From a gamma proteobacterium HIMB55 (GTDB lineage: Bacteria; Pseudomonadota; Gammaproteobacteria; Pseudomonadales; Halieaceae): a stretch of 64,000 bases of DNA. The notes beneath the pieces are model-generated. The model saw nothing but the letters and a program-made list of their open reading frames with translations, searched no databases and was not told the origin of the DNA. Each line of letters opens with the position of its first letter. Positions within the stretch are counted from its first letter, which is position 1. This document shows positions 45,028 through 53,705 of this stretch, one piece after another. A program made the position numbers and the translations under genes. The stretch is from NCBI GenBank assembly GCA_000227505.4, contig AGIF02000001.1:2314035-2378034 (forward strand), given 5' to 3'.

Positions 45028-45603
45028 CTATGAATCGGCCAGCAATCCCTCGCGGTGCGCTGGCCGAGACGTTTCTGGGGACAGCCAAATGGCGATAAAC
45101 AGCGGCGCAAAGTCCGGATCCTCGATCGCCCCCAGCCACTCGCCATTGAAATAAAAGCGGCTGACGCCTGCAGCGTCGACATCGAAAGTGATGGTGTCAC
45201 CCTTACTTACGTCTGGCCATATGGCTTCCAAGTACTCAACCCAGCCCGACTGGCGCTCATCGGTGAAGCCTAAGTGCTCCCACTCCTTGGTTGTTTGGCT
45301 AGCCAAGACAGCGCCAGCAATAGTGCGGGCGTAAGTAAGCTCGTAGCGAAAGGATTTCGTCGGATCCTGCCACTCACCGCTTTCAGTGAAGAGTGCCGAA
45401 TCAAATACCTTAAACACCATCACTCTGAGAGACGATCTACCGATCTCCTTCAGAGGAGGAAGCGCATCGAAAGCGATAAAATACGACGGGGCTGCAGCGT
45501 TCCCACTTGCTGACGCAGCGTCCTGAGCTAACTCATCAGCCTGCGCTGAAACAGCGATACCTGCTGTCAAAGACACTAAAAGCGCGAAGATTTGTACTGT
45601 CAT
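45028..45603 (-). CDS. Chalcone isomerase-like exported protein
   Basis: A 191-residue protein with signal peptide (about 1-22, ending ADE). The body matches the chalcone-isomerase-like family: ALPPLKEIGRSSLRVMVFKVFDSALF near the start and the conserved FIAIWLSPETSRPAHREGLL at the end. In bacteria these proteins are not flavonoid enzymes; they are periplasmic proteins of unknown function, possibly lipid or fatty-acid binding. Overlaps the upstream DUF2878 gene by 4 nt and is convergent with the TBDR. Confidence 0.88.
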   Translation of the reverse strand: MTVQIFALLVSLTAGIAVSAQADELAQDAASASGNAAAPSYFIAFDALPPLKEIGRSSLRVMVFKVFDSALFTESGEWQDPTKSFRYELTYARTIAGAVLASQTTKEWEHLGFTDERQSGWVEYLEAIWPDVSKGDTITFDVDAAGVSRFYFNGEWLGAIEDPDFAPLFIAIWLSPETSRPAHREGLLADS

Positions 45604-46094
45604 ACCGCATGCTTTTGATACTGACTAAAGCGAACCATCAAAGGCAGCATGATCATCCAAAGCGGCACAAGGAGAATCATAGTATTCACCTCGCCAAGAG
45701 GAAGCGTCACCGCACCAAACTTCTGGCCTGCCAGATAGTTCAGTGGCGCGACGGCACCTAGGACGACGGGACGCCACCAGCTCTCTCCCAGAAATGCCAT
45801 TGCACGGGGCAGCGCCGTGGGGAAAACACACCACAAGCACACCATCCAAATTGGAAACATTTGATCCCCGAAATTGAAGACACCCAACAAAGTCAGTGCA
45901 ACATCGACACCCAAACCCAGAGCCAGGCATGGTAGGACGCGGCGTAACTCAAGCCGCAAATCAGTGACCGCCCAATAGTGGAAGGCCATGAGGGCAAAGG
46001 TCAATAAAAGCCAATCATCGCGGCCTAGCACACAACTAAACCACGTCGTTTGGAACCAAACGGCGTTAAACCAGGATTTTTCTACGATATTCAT
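45600..46094 (-). CDS. DUF2878-family inner-membrane protein
   Basis: A 164-residue integral membrane protein with about five hydrophobic segments and many Trp residues. The spacing and the FGDQMFPIWMVCLWCVFPTALP region fit DUF2878, a family commonly found next to the chalcone-isomerase-like protein in gammaproteobacteria. Function unknown. ATGA overlap with that neighbour argues for a joint envelope role. Confidence 0.82.
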   Translation of the reverse strand: MNIVEKSWFNAVWFQTTWFSCVLGRDDWLLLTFALMAFHYWAVTDLRLELRRVLPCLALGLGVDVALTLLGVFNFGDQMFPIWMVCLWCVFPTALPRAMAFLGESWWRPVVLGAVAPLNYLAGQKFGAVTLPLGEVNTMILLVPLWMIMLPLMVRFSQYQKHAV

Positions 46095-46134
46095 GCTGCT
46101 GATACGACAGACTCAGCACTTAAGATCTCGCGTC

Positions 46135-47502
46135 TTAACTGACACCGTAAAATTGTGCGGTTTTATCGAGGGCAGAAGCCAAACTGGACACCAGCGCATC
46201 TGCTTCTTCGGTAGAAGTAACGAAAGGCGGCGACATGATCATAGCGTCGCCAGTCTGGCGCACCATTAAACCGCTTTCGATCGCCCGATCACGACAATAA
46301 ACAGCCGCCCCCGACTCGGGAGCAAGGCGCTCTCTCGAACCTTTGTCACGCACGAGCTCAACCGCAGCCACAAGACCCTTGGAGCGAACCTGACCGACAA
46401 TAGGGTGGTCAGCAAGACCTTGAAGCGCATTGGAAAAGTGCGGTGCCAACACTGACTTTGATTGCTCCAAAATATTGGTGTTCTCCAGAACATCCATGGT
46501 AGCTAAGCCCGCAGCACAAGATGCAGGGTGCCCAGAATACGTCAGACCATGGGCGAACTCGCCACCGTGGCCGAGTAGCACGTCGGCCACTTTGTCACTC
46601 ACCAAGCAACCACCCAATGGCATGTAGCCATTGGTGACTGCTTTCGCAAACGTAATCAAGTCGGGCTTCGTACCGTAAGTTTGGAAACCAAATAAGTTAC
46701 CGGTCCGTCCAAAGCCGCAAATGACCTCATCAGAAATGAAAAGGATGTCTCGCTCGTCGAGAATTTTCTGAACAGCAGGCCAATAGGTATCGGGTGGGAT
46801 AATGACGCCGCCAGCACCCTGAATAGGCTCAGCAATGAATGCCGCTACCTTGTCCTCTCCGAGTTCATCGATTTTCTTGGCAAGCTCGTTGGCTGCCCAC
46901 AAACCGAACTCGTCTGAACTCATATCACCACCCAGCTCGAACCAGTGGGGCTGCTCAATATGCCTGATGTAGTCCAAACCCTGGGTTTGCTCGTGCATTG
47001 CACTCATACCACCTAGCGAGCCGGCAGCAATTGTGCTCCCGTGATAAGCGTTCTTGCGGCTGATGATCAGACGCTTCTCTGGCTTGCCGAGAAGCTGGTA
47101 ATACCGATGCACAAACTTGATCTGTGTATCGTTCGCCTCAGATCCCGAGTTAGTAAAGAAAACTTTGTTGAAATGCGCAGGGGCCATACTTGTGAGTCGC
47201 GAAGCTAACTCCACCGCTGGCTGATTCGAGCATTTGAAAAAATTATTGTAGAACGGCAGCTCCATCAACTGGTCTGCAACCGCCTGCTTGATCCCATCTT
47301 GGCTGTAACCGAGACTGCAACACCAAAGCCCCGACATGGCGTCCTGAATTTTGTTGCCGTCGGAGTCGTAAATGTAAATATGTTCTGCCCGACTAACGAT
47401 CCGACCACCGTTTTCAGCGTAATCACGAAAGTCTGTGAACGGATGTAGGTGATGTTGCTGATCAAGTTGTCGCAACTGATTCGTTTCTAAGGTGGCATTC
47501 AC
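46135..47502 (-). CDS. Class III aminotransferase (omega-aminotransferase)
   Basis: A 455-residue fold-type I PLP enzyme. Typical are [32 protein letters not shown] (phosphate-binding), [13 protein letters not shown], the Asp in [15 protein letters not shown] and the PLP-lysine in [17 protein letters not shown]. Usual reaction: amino transfer from an omega-amino acid or amine to pyruvate, for example beta-alanine or taurine-type substrates. Specificity unassigned. Its promoter faces the divergent MBL gene in the 111-nt intergenic stretch. Confidence 0.92.
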   Translation of the reverse strand: MNATLETNQLRQLDQQHHLHPFTDFRDYAENGGRIVSRAEHIYIYDSDGNKIQDAMSGLWCCSLGYSQDGIKQAVADQLMELPFYNNFFKCSNQPAVELASRLTSMAPAHFNKVFFTNSGSEANDTQIKFVHRYYQLLGKPEKRLIISRKNAYHGSTIAAGSLGGMSAMHEQTQGLDYIRHIEQPHWFELGGDMSSDEFGLWAANELAKKIDELGEDKVAAFIAEPIQGAGGVIIPPDTYWPAVQKILDERDILFISDEVICGFGRTGNLFGFQTYGTKPDLITFAKAVTNGYMPLGGCLVSDKVADVLLGHGGEFAHGLTYSGHPASCAAGLATMDVLENTNILEQSKSVLAPHFSNALQGLADHPIVGQVRSKGLVAAVELVRDKGSRERLAPESGAAVYCRDRAIESGLMVRQTGDAMIMSPPFVTSTEEADALVSSLASALDKTAQFYGVS

Positions 47503-47613
47503 GGTATGATCTCCAAGTAATGCCTATATTTTCCACAAGCTTTCACAAGGGCGCCGTACCCCGACAGGGTAAGAGCATGGTGGTAGCGCCCTCAATTACA
47601 GGAACACCCGCGC

Positions 47614-48702
47614 ATGATGGTCAATGAAGAGTACCGAGGTCTGGTTTATCCCTGGGGCCGAAAAAGCCCAATGGGCTATGGCGAGCCACTCGAAGTAGCG
47701 CCTGGCGTTTGGTGGGTCCGATTCGAAATGCCCGGTGGGCTCGACCACATCAACATCTGGCTGCTCGAGGAAGAGGGCGGTTGGACTGTTGTCGATACCT
47801 GCATGAAGCTCGATAGCGCTAAGGCGCAGTGGGAGCAGTTATTTGATGGCTTTATGCAAGGCAAACCTATTTTGCGTGTTATTTGCACTCACCTTCATCC
47901 AGATCATATCGGCCTCGCTGGCTGGCTTTGCGAACGCTTTGATTGCGAAGTGTGGATGACACGGAGCGAGTACCTGAACGGAAGCTTACTCCTGAGTTAC
48001 ACCTCGGAAGAGATCCCGAAAACTGCCCTCACTTTTTACAAACGTGCTGGATTTAGTGACGAGCTGATGTCGAGCTATCAGCAGCGCTTCGGTACATTTG
48101 GCAAGATGTCTGAGCCCTTGCCGCACAGCTATCGCCGCATTGTTGACCTCGAAACCATCAATATCGGTGATCACTACTGGCAAGTGGTTATTGGCCAAGG
48201 ACACTCGCCAGAGCACGCCTGCTTATATTGCCCAGGGCTAAAACTTATTATCGCGGGCGATCAGATTCTTCCCAGAATTACGCCCAACGTTTCAGTCTTC
48301 CCCACAGAGCCAGAGGGAAACCCTCTCGAGTATTGGTTGTCCTCAAATACGCGACTGCTCGACATCCTGCCTGAGGACTTGTTGGTACTGCCGGCGCACC
48401 AGTCGCCGTTCAAGGGCGCCCGAACGCGGCTTAATCAAATCATCGACAGCCACCGGCAGTCGTTGGCCCGGCTGTACAATCATTTAAGCGAACCCAAGAC
48501 GGTGCCCGAGTGCTTTACACCTTTGTTTAACCGGGTGCTAAAGGAGCATGAGGTGCATTTGGCTACTGGCGAAACAGTTGCTCACCTCAACTATCTTGTT
48601 CAGCGAGGTAACGTTAATCGCGAGATCAACTCAGATGGGTTGTATACTTACCGCGCTGATCCGAACTCGCAATTTATCCACGCAGATGACGTCGCTGCTT
48701 AA
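47614..48702 (+). CDS. MBL-fold metallohydrolase (GloB/beta-lactamase-like)
   Basis: A 362-residue cytoplasmic metallohydrolase. The zinc motif ICTHLHPDHIGLAGW and the later His (GQGHSPEHACLYC) and Asp (IIAGDQIL) are all present. The long C-terminal helical part is like that of GloB-family/AtsK-unrelated hydrolases in acyl-CoA gene clusters; the substrate is unknown. Two consecutive ATGs begin the protein. It overlaps the next gene by 17 nt, so the two are coupled. Confidence 0.88.
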   Translation: MMVNEEYRGLVYPWGRKSPMGYGEPLEVAPGVWWVRFEMPGGLDHINIWLLEEEGGWTVVDTCMKLDSAKAQWEQLFDGFMQGKPILRVICTHLHPDHIGLAGWLCERFDCEVWMTRSEYLNGSLLLSYTSEEIPKTALTFYKRAGFSDELMSSYQQRFGTFGKMSEPLPHSYRRIVDLETINIGDHYWQVVIGQGHSPEHACLYCPGLKLIIAGDQILPRITPNVSVFPTEPEGNPLEYWLSSNTRLLDILPEDLLVLPAHQSPFKGARTRLNQIIDSHRQSLARLYNHLSEPKTVPECFTPLFNRVLKEHEVHLATGETVAHLNYLVQRGNVNREINSDGLYTYRADPNSQFIHADDVAA

Positions 48703-49588
48703 TACATTAATCGCAAAATTTGCACGATCCTTTTACCTGCGCCGTCACAACAAGGCGTGGGAGGGTTTGCCACAAATAAAACTGCCGGTTAGTAATCTCT
48801 GCGTCGAGCTGGACGGCCGCCAAGTAAGTCTGCGCATGTATCACGGCAAAGCCGACAAACCCATGGTGATCTATGCCCATGGCGGAGGTTGGGTGGTGGG
48901 CAACTTAGATACGCACGACCGATTTTGCCGTGCGCTTACTCTCGAAAGTGGCTGCAGCTTAATCTCGATCGATTACCGCCTCGCACCCGAATATCAATTC
49001 CCCGCTGCACATGACGATTGTTTGGAGGCAAGCCGGTGGGTGATCGATAACCTAGACAACCTAGCACCCAACAACGGGATGTTTATTCTCGCGGGCGACA
49101 GCGCAGGCGGCAATATCGCGATTGCATCAACGCTCGCGTTACAACACCAATACGGGATGGCAGGCTGCCTTGCCATATACCCAGCCACACAGCACTACAT
49201 CAGCGACCTGCCGTCTTACACCGAGCACGCAAAGTCTGGGCTGGTACCGGCGCGGAATATGCGTTGGTGCTGCGATGCCTACCTTGGCAATCTTGCCCCT
49301 GCAGACCCAGTGCTGGAGCGCGTTTTTCCCGGGCGCAGAACATCGCTGAATGACTTCCCAAGAACTTTAATAATCACCGCGGAGCGAGACCCGATCCGTG
49401 ACGACGGCGCGCGCTTTGCTGTGAAGCTCCATCGCGCAGGTTGCAAAGTGATGTACAAACACCTCGAGACAGCTAGCCACGGCTTCGTCTGCTCAGAAGG
49501 AGACTCGGGTGACTTCCAAAGGGCGGTAAGCCTTGCCAGCCAATGGCTGGCAACACCACTTATTCTGAAATCGCCTCAAGAAGATTGA
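48686..49588 (+). CDS. Alpha/beta hydrolase, HSL family (esterase/lipase)
   Basis: A roughly 300-residue carboxylesterase-like enzyme of the hormone-sensitive-lipase group. Oxyanion motif HGGGWVVGN, nucleophile motif GDSAGGN, Asp in TAERDPIRDDG and His in ASHGFV form a full catalytic set. The frame opens at 48548, but homology begins at the ATG at 48686, which lies inside the end of the MBL gene. The 3' end overlaps the convergent alcohol dehydrogenase by 29 nt. Confidence 0.9.
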   Translation: MTSLLNTLIAKFARSFYLRRHNKAWEGLPQIKLPVSNLCVELDGRQVSLRMYHGKADKPMVIYAHGGGWVVGNLDTHDRFCRALTLESGCSLISIDYRLAPEYQFPAAHDDCLEASRWVIDNLDNLAPNNGMFILAGDSAGGNIAIASTLALQHQYGMAGCLAIYPATQHYISDLPSYTEHAKSGLVPARNMRWCCDAYLGNLAPADPVLERVFPGRRTSLNDFPRTLIITAERDPIRDDGARFAVKLHRAGCKVMYKHLETASHGFVCSEGDSGDFQRAVSLASQWLATPLILKSPQED

Positions 49589-50768
49589 GGATTTCAGACT
49601 TCTCAAGCTGTCTTGGACAGAAGTAGCCATCACCCTCATCCATGGCAGCTTCAGCAATGATGTCGAACTTCTCGCGCTTTATTCGCGCGTCGGTTGGCGC
49701 AATACCCACGTCGGAGATCAACTTCTCTACCTCCGCAATAAAGGCGCGAGCACGTGTTTCTGGGTGGCCGGAGTCCGACACACCTGTCGCCACAGCAAGC
49801 TCTGCCAAGCGTTCAACCGCTGTCTCTCCGTAAAGCGTCAGCACGTGCGGTAGAACAATCGCATTTGCGTGCCCATGTGGGATACCAAAATTTGCCCCCA
49901 ACTGGTGCGCAATTGCGTGAACATTGCCGACGTTGACCTGATTAATAGCAACACCTGCGTTGTAGGCGGCAAGTGCCATACCCTCTCGGGCGTCCATATT
50001 TCCAGGATCTTCACAGGCCTGACGAAGCCAGCGGAAAACACCCTGTACTGAAATACGTCCCATCTCGGTTCGATTGCCCCGCTCCCATGTGGAGATGTAG
50101 GCCTCGATGCCGTGGGTCAGCGCATCGATACCCGTTGCGGCCGTAATAGGCTTTGGCAATCCAACCATCAGGCAGGCATCAAGCGCGACAGCTGCAGGGT
50201 GGATCGATGACCCCGAGATGATTTCTTTTTTGTGTGTCGACTGGTTGGTGATGACAGCACCCATTGTTGCTTCACTGCCTGTACCCGAAGTGGTTGGGAT
50301 AACAAATAAGGGGGCAGCTTCTTCAGGCGCTTTACCAAAGCCAGCCCAGGTCGTCATGTCATCCCCAGTATTGTGCTTGGTTAAAGCAATGACCTTTGCA
50401 CAGTCAATGGACGAACCACCGCCCACAGCAATAATTGCGGTGGCGCCCGATTCGCGCAGGATACGCGCGCCCGCTTCCACGTGACCGTAGGTGGGGTCAG
50501 GATCCACTTGGTCATACCAGCTGAGGGTGACACCCTCGCGGTTAAGGCCAGCGACGGCCTCATCAGCCAGCCCTAAATCACGCAAAGCCTTGTCAGTCAC
50601 CACCAATACAGAGGTATGGCCCAACTCGATAATCCGTTCGCACAACCGCGCGCAACTGGCCTTACCGACAAAAGCCATGTACTGCCCTGATGGCTCACCC
50701 GCAACGAGCTTCGCCATCACATAGATCAGGCGGTTTTTTATTTTTCTGAGAAACATTGGTTTAGCCAT
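49560..50768 (-). CDS. Iron-containing (group III) alcohol dehydrogenase
   Basis: A 402-residue NAD(P)-dependent dehydrogenase. VGGGSSIDCAKVIAL and IPTTSGTGSEATMGAVI are the cofactor regions, and AIAHQLGANFGIPHGHANAIVLPHVL contains the metal-binding histidines of the family. It should interconvert a primary alcohol or hydroxyacid and its aldehyde. Substrate unassigned. Alone on its strand. Confidence 0.92.
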   Translation of the reverse strand: MAKPMFLRKIKNRLIYVMAKLVAGEPSGQYMAFVGKASCARLCERIIELGHTSVLVVTDKALRDLGLADEAVAGLNREGVTLSWYDQVDPDPTYGHVEAGARILRESGATAIIAVGGGSSIDCAKVIALTKHNTGDDMTTWAGFGKAPEEAAPLFVIPTTSGTGSEATMGAVITNQSTHKKEIISGSSIHPAAVALDACLMVGLPKPITAATGIDALTHGIEAYISTWERGNRTEMGRISVQGVFRWLRQACEDPGNMDAREGMALAAYNAGVAINQVNVGNVHAIAHQLGANFGIPHGHANAIVLPHVLTLYGETAVERLAELAVATGVSDSGHPETRARAFIAEVEKLISDVGIAPTDARIKREKFDIIAEAAMDEGDGYFCPRQLEKSEILNLLEAISE

Positions 50769-50870
50769 GATGTGCCCCTAGTTTTGCGACGAGCTGCCGA
50801 TTACGGCTATGCTCGTCAAATCTCTTTTAATTTGTGCCAACAGTAACCTCAGGAATGCGTTTGCGCCACC

Positions 50871-51845
50871 ATGACATATCACTTTATACATATTGAAGAC
50901 CCCGAGACGTTAAGCATCCAGGAAGGTGAAGACCTGACTTGCGGTGCAGACGAAGTTGTTATTGATGTCGCCTATGCAGGCATCAACCGCGCAGATGTAT
51001 TGCAGCGCATGGGTTTCTACCCGCCACCCCCTGACGCCAGTCCTGTCATGGGGCTAGAGGTTTCCGGCTCTGTAAGAGTTGCGGGTAAAGACAGTGGCTT
51101 CTCCGTGGGTGAGCGCGTGTGTGCGCTCGTGCACGGCGGCGGCTATGCAACACAAGCCATCGCAAAAGCAGCCTGCACCATGCGTATCCCTGAGAGCGTG
51201 GATGACTTAACCGCGGCTTGTCTGCCTGAGGCCTTCCTCACCGTCTGGTACAACGTGATCGTTCGCGCTTCGTTGAAAGCCGGAGAAACATTGCTGGTCC
51301 ACGGAGGTGTCAGTGGCATCGGAAACATCGCCGTACAGCTGGCAAAGGCGATGAACTGCAGAGTCATCGCGACCGCCGGAACGTCCGCAAAGTGCGAGAC
51401 CCTCAAAAATCTCGGCGCTGATGTCTGCCTAAACTACAGCGAATCCACCCTGACAGAGCAATGTCAGGCGCAAGGCGTCATGGGCGAGGTCGACGTGGTG
51501 CTCGACATGGTTGGCGGGGACTTTGAGCAATTCAATCTCGAGTGCCTAGCCGTTGACGGTCGTATTGCCTGTATCGGCCTCATGCGCGGCGGCCAATCCA
51601 CGATAGACCTCACTCAATTGCTGATGAAGCGTGCAACGCTTACGGGCAGCACGTTACGCAGGCTGACGCCGTCAGAAAAAGCGCGATGCTTTGAGGAAGT
51701 TAACGCCCATATGATGCCGCTCGTTGCCACTGGCGCCATGAGTCCACTTGTCGACCGATCCTTCGATCTGGCTCAAGCTTTGGAAGCGCAAACCTACATG
51801 GCTTCGGGCAGTCACGCAGGCAAACTCTTGCTCAAATGCGGCTAG
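50871..51845 (+). CDS. NAD(P)H:quinone oxidoreductase, PIG3-type
   Basis: A 324-residue zinc-free medium-chain reductase. GINRADVLQRMGFYPPPP and GLEVSGSV are typical of the PIG3/quinone oxidoreductase subgroup, and VHGGVSGIGNIAVQLAKAM is the nucleotide-binding glycine motif. Likely role: reduction of quinones or enone-type compounds using NADPH. Monocistronic, opposite to the alcohol dehydrogenase. Confidence 0.92.
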   Translation: MTYHFIHIEDPETLSIQEGEDLTCGADEVVIDVAYAGINRADVLQRMGFYPPPPDASPVMGLEVSGSVRVAGKDSGFSVGERVCALVHGGGYATQAIAKAACTMRIPESVDDLTAACLPEAFLTVWYNVIVRASLKAGETLLVHGGVSGIGNIAVQLAKAMNCRVIATAGTSAKCETLKNLGADVCLNYSESTLTEQCQAQGVMGEVDVVLDMVGGDFEQFNLECLAVDGRIACIGLMRGGQSTIDLTQLLMKRATLTGSTLRRLTPSEKARCFEEVNAHMMPLVATGAMSPLVDRSFDLAQALEAQTYMASGSHAGKLLLKCG

Positions 51846-52074
51846 CCGACAAGTAATAGCAAGCGCCTAAAGAGCAACCCGTAGACCAAAAGCCAAAAGA
51901 CAAAAACCAGCAGGAAGTTAGAGAACTTGAACCGGGGAACTTGAATATATGTGGCCCACTCACTGGGTTACCTGCACCGAAGTCGCGGCGTGTGAACTGA
52001 CATCGCTCATGCGCCCTTAGAGTTCTCGCCAAGGGGCGCAATGAAAAAGCTCGACTCAGCTATCCGCTGGGTCG

Positions 52075-52539
52075 TCAGAAACTGCGGTCTGGGCTGTTTG
52101 CGAATGTTGCGAAAATGAGTCCTGACACGACACCGGTGGCAACATGCGCAATCAGGCCACCGAGCGTTCTACCCGAGGCCACAAGCACCCCACTAAGCCC
52201 CATAGCGGTGTCAAAAGCGATGTACAGCAGAAGTAGTGACAGCGCTCCCGCAACGGCGAATACCATGCGTCGGCTGGCCAAGCTTGAATCAGGCAACTGG
52301 CTGCTCTTGGCTAAGAAGCGATGGACCAGCAAGAAGATTACCGTGTGTAGCCCCACGTAAATCGGCAAGTAGGTACCAGCAAGACCGGTCCACTCGGTGG
52401 CGGTCATATGGATCCGATCACCCAGACCTACCTCAATCCCAAAGCCAACGAGCGTTGCGGCACTCACCGTAGAATTAATAATGACACTCAAAGTGTAGCC
52501 AACGGTTGCGGCAACGATAGCAATGATTAATGAGCGCAT
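52075..52539 (-). CDS. Four-segment inner-membrane protein, unknown function
   Basis: A 154-residue hydrophobic protein with about four membrane segments (4-36, 54-75, 88-110, 120-147). I do not recognise the family. AGG precedes the ATG. It is divergent from the aldose dehydrogenase gene and followed by about 230 nt without a clear gene up to the quinone oxidoreductase end. Confidence 0.6.
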   Translation of the reverse strand: MRSLIIAIVAATVGYTLSVIINSTVSAATLVGFGIEVGLGDRIHMTATEWTGLAGTYLPIYVGLHTVIFLLVHRFLAKSSQLPDSSLASRRMVFAVAGALSLLLLYIAFDTAMGLSGVLVASGRTLGGLIAHVATGVVSGLIFATFANSPDRSF

Positions 52540-52616
52540 AACTTAAACCTTCCAACTCCACATGGCTGGGCATGTTGCGCTATAGTCGAGCCACGATCCA
52601 GCACAGGTTAACCAGC

Positions 52617-53705
52617 ATGCTTCTTCGCTCGCTCAAAACGTCGGCTTATATCCTTTCTGCAGCACTTTTTTGTCAGGCGGCACAGGCTGATATCGAGATA
52701 CAAACGATTGCTGAGGGCTTTGACACCCCTTGGTCAATCGCTGAACTTCCCAACAGCGAAGGCTTTCTGGTTACGGAGCGACCCGGAGGTCTGCACCGCG
52801 TATCAAGCTCAGGAGAAACCGAAGCGATTAGTGGTGTACCCGCAGTCTTTGCCAAACGACAGGGGGGGTTGTTCGACGTCGTCCTGCACCCTGATTTCGA
52901 AACGAACAATGCTCTATTCCTCGCTTATGCAGCAGGCTCGGAGGAGAGCAATCGAACTACCGTGGCTAGAGCTAAGTTAGACGGCAACGCGCTAACCGAT
53001 CTAAAGGTCATCTTTGAAGTAACCCCCAATAAGAAGGGCGGTGGTCACTTTGGCGGCCGTATGGCGTTTCTCGCAGACGGGACGCTTTTGCTATCCGTGG
53101 GCGAGGGCTACATTCTCAGAGAAGATGCGCAGAAAAAAGAGAGTCAGCTAGGAAAGCTACTCCGCATGACTGAAATGGGCGAAGCACCTACAGATAACCC
53201 TTTTTCTGATGCACCTTACGTTTACAGTTACGGGCATAGAAACCCACAGGGACTGATTGTTGATGCGCCAACGCAGACCATTTGGATGACTGAGCACGGC
53301 CCCAAAGGGGGTGACGAGCTCAATAAAATTACCGCGGGCAGAAACTATGGTTGGCCTGCGATTACCTATGGTGTCGATTACTCAGGCGCAATCATCTCGC
53401 CATTCACCGAGGCGCCCGGTATGGAGCAACCCGTAACCTATTGGGTACCCAGCATCGCCACCTCAGGCTTGGCTCTATATACCAGTGATGCCATGCCTGA
53501 TCTAAAAGGGCAGCTGCTGGTAGGTGGTCTGAAAGCCAAAAAAGTGGTCGCCGTCGACGTGTCGGGAACGGAGGCAAGTGTTAGCGAGCCATTCCCCGAG
53601 CTCGAGGGAAGAATCCGTGACGTGCGGGCACTTACAGACGGCTCTATCGCTGTTATTGATGAAGCGGCTGGCAAAATCGTTCGCATCAGCGCAGGTGCAG
53701 ACTAA
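52617..53705 (+). CDS. Periplasmic PQQ-type aldose/sorbosone dehydrogenase (YliI-like)
   Basis: A 362-residue exported protein with signal peptide (about 1-24, QADIEI after the cleavage). The six-bladed propeller shows FDTPWSIAELPN, RPGGLHRV, QGGLFDVVLHPDF, YSYGHRNPQGL and WMTEHGPKGGDELN, the normal pattern of soluble glucose/sorbosone dehydrogenases; PQQ is the expected cofactor. The frame opens at 52572, but the signal sequence starts at the ATG at 52617. The last 20 nt overlap the convergent RNase J-like gene. Confidence 0.9.
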   Translation: MLLRSLKTSAYILSAALFCQAAQADIEIQTIAEGFDTPWSIAELPNSEGFLVTERPGGLHRVSSSGETEAISGVPAVFAKRQGGLFDVVLHPDFETNNALFLAYAAGSEESNRTTVARAKLDGNALTDLKVIFEVTPNKKGGGHFGGRMAFLADGTLLLSVGEGYILREDAQKKESQLGKLLRMTEMGEAPTDNPFSDAPYVYSYGHRNPQGLIVDAPTQTIWMTEHGPKGGDELNKITAGRNYGWPAITYGVDYSGAIISPFTEAPGMEQPVTYWVPSIATSGLALYTSDAMPDLKGQLLVGGLKAKKVVAVDVSGTEASVSEPFPELEGRIRDVRALTDGSIAVIDEAAGKIVRISAGAD

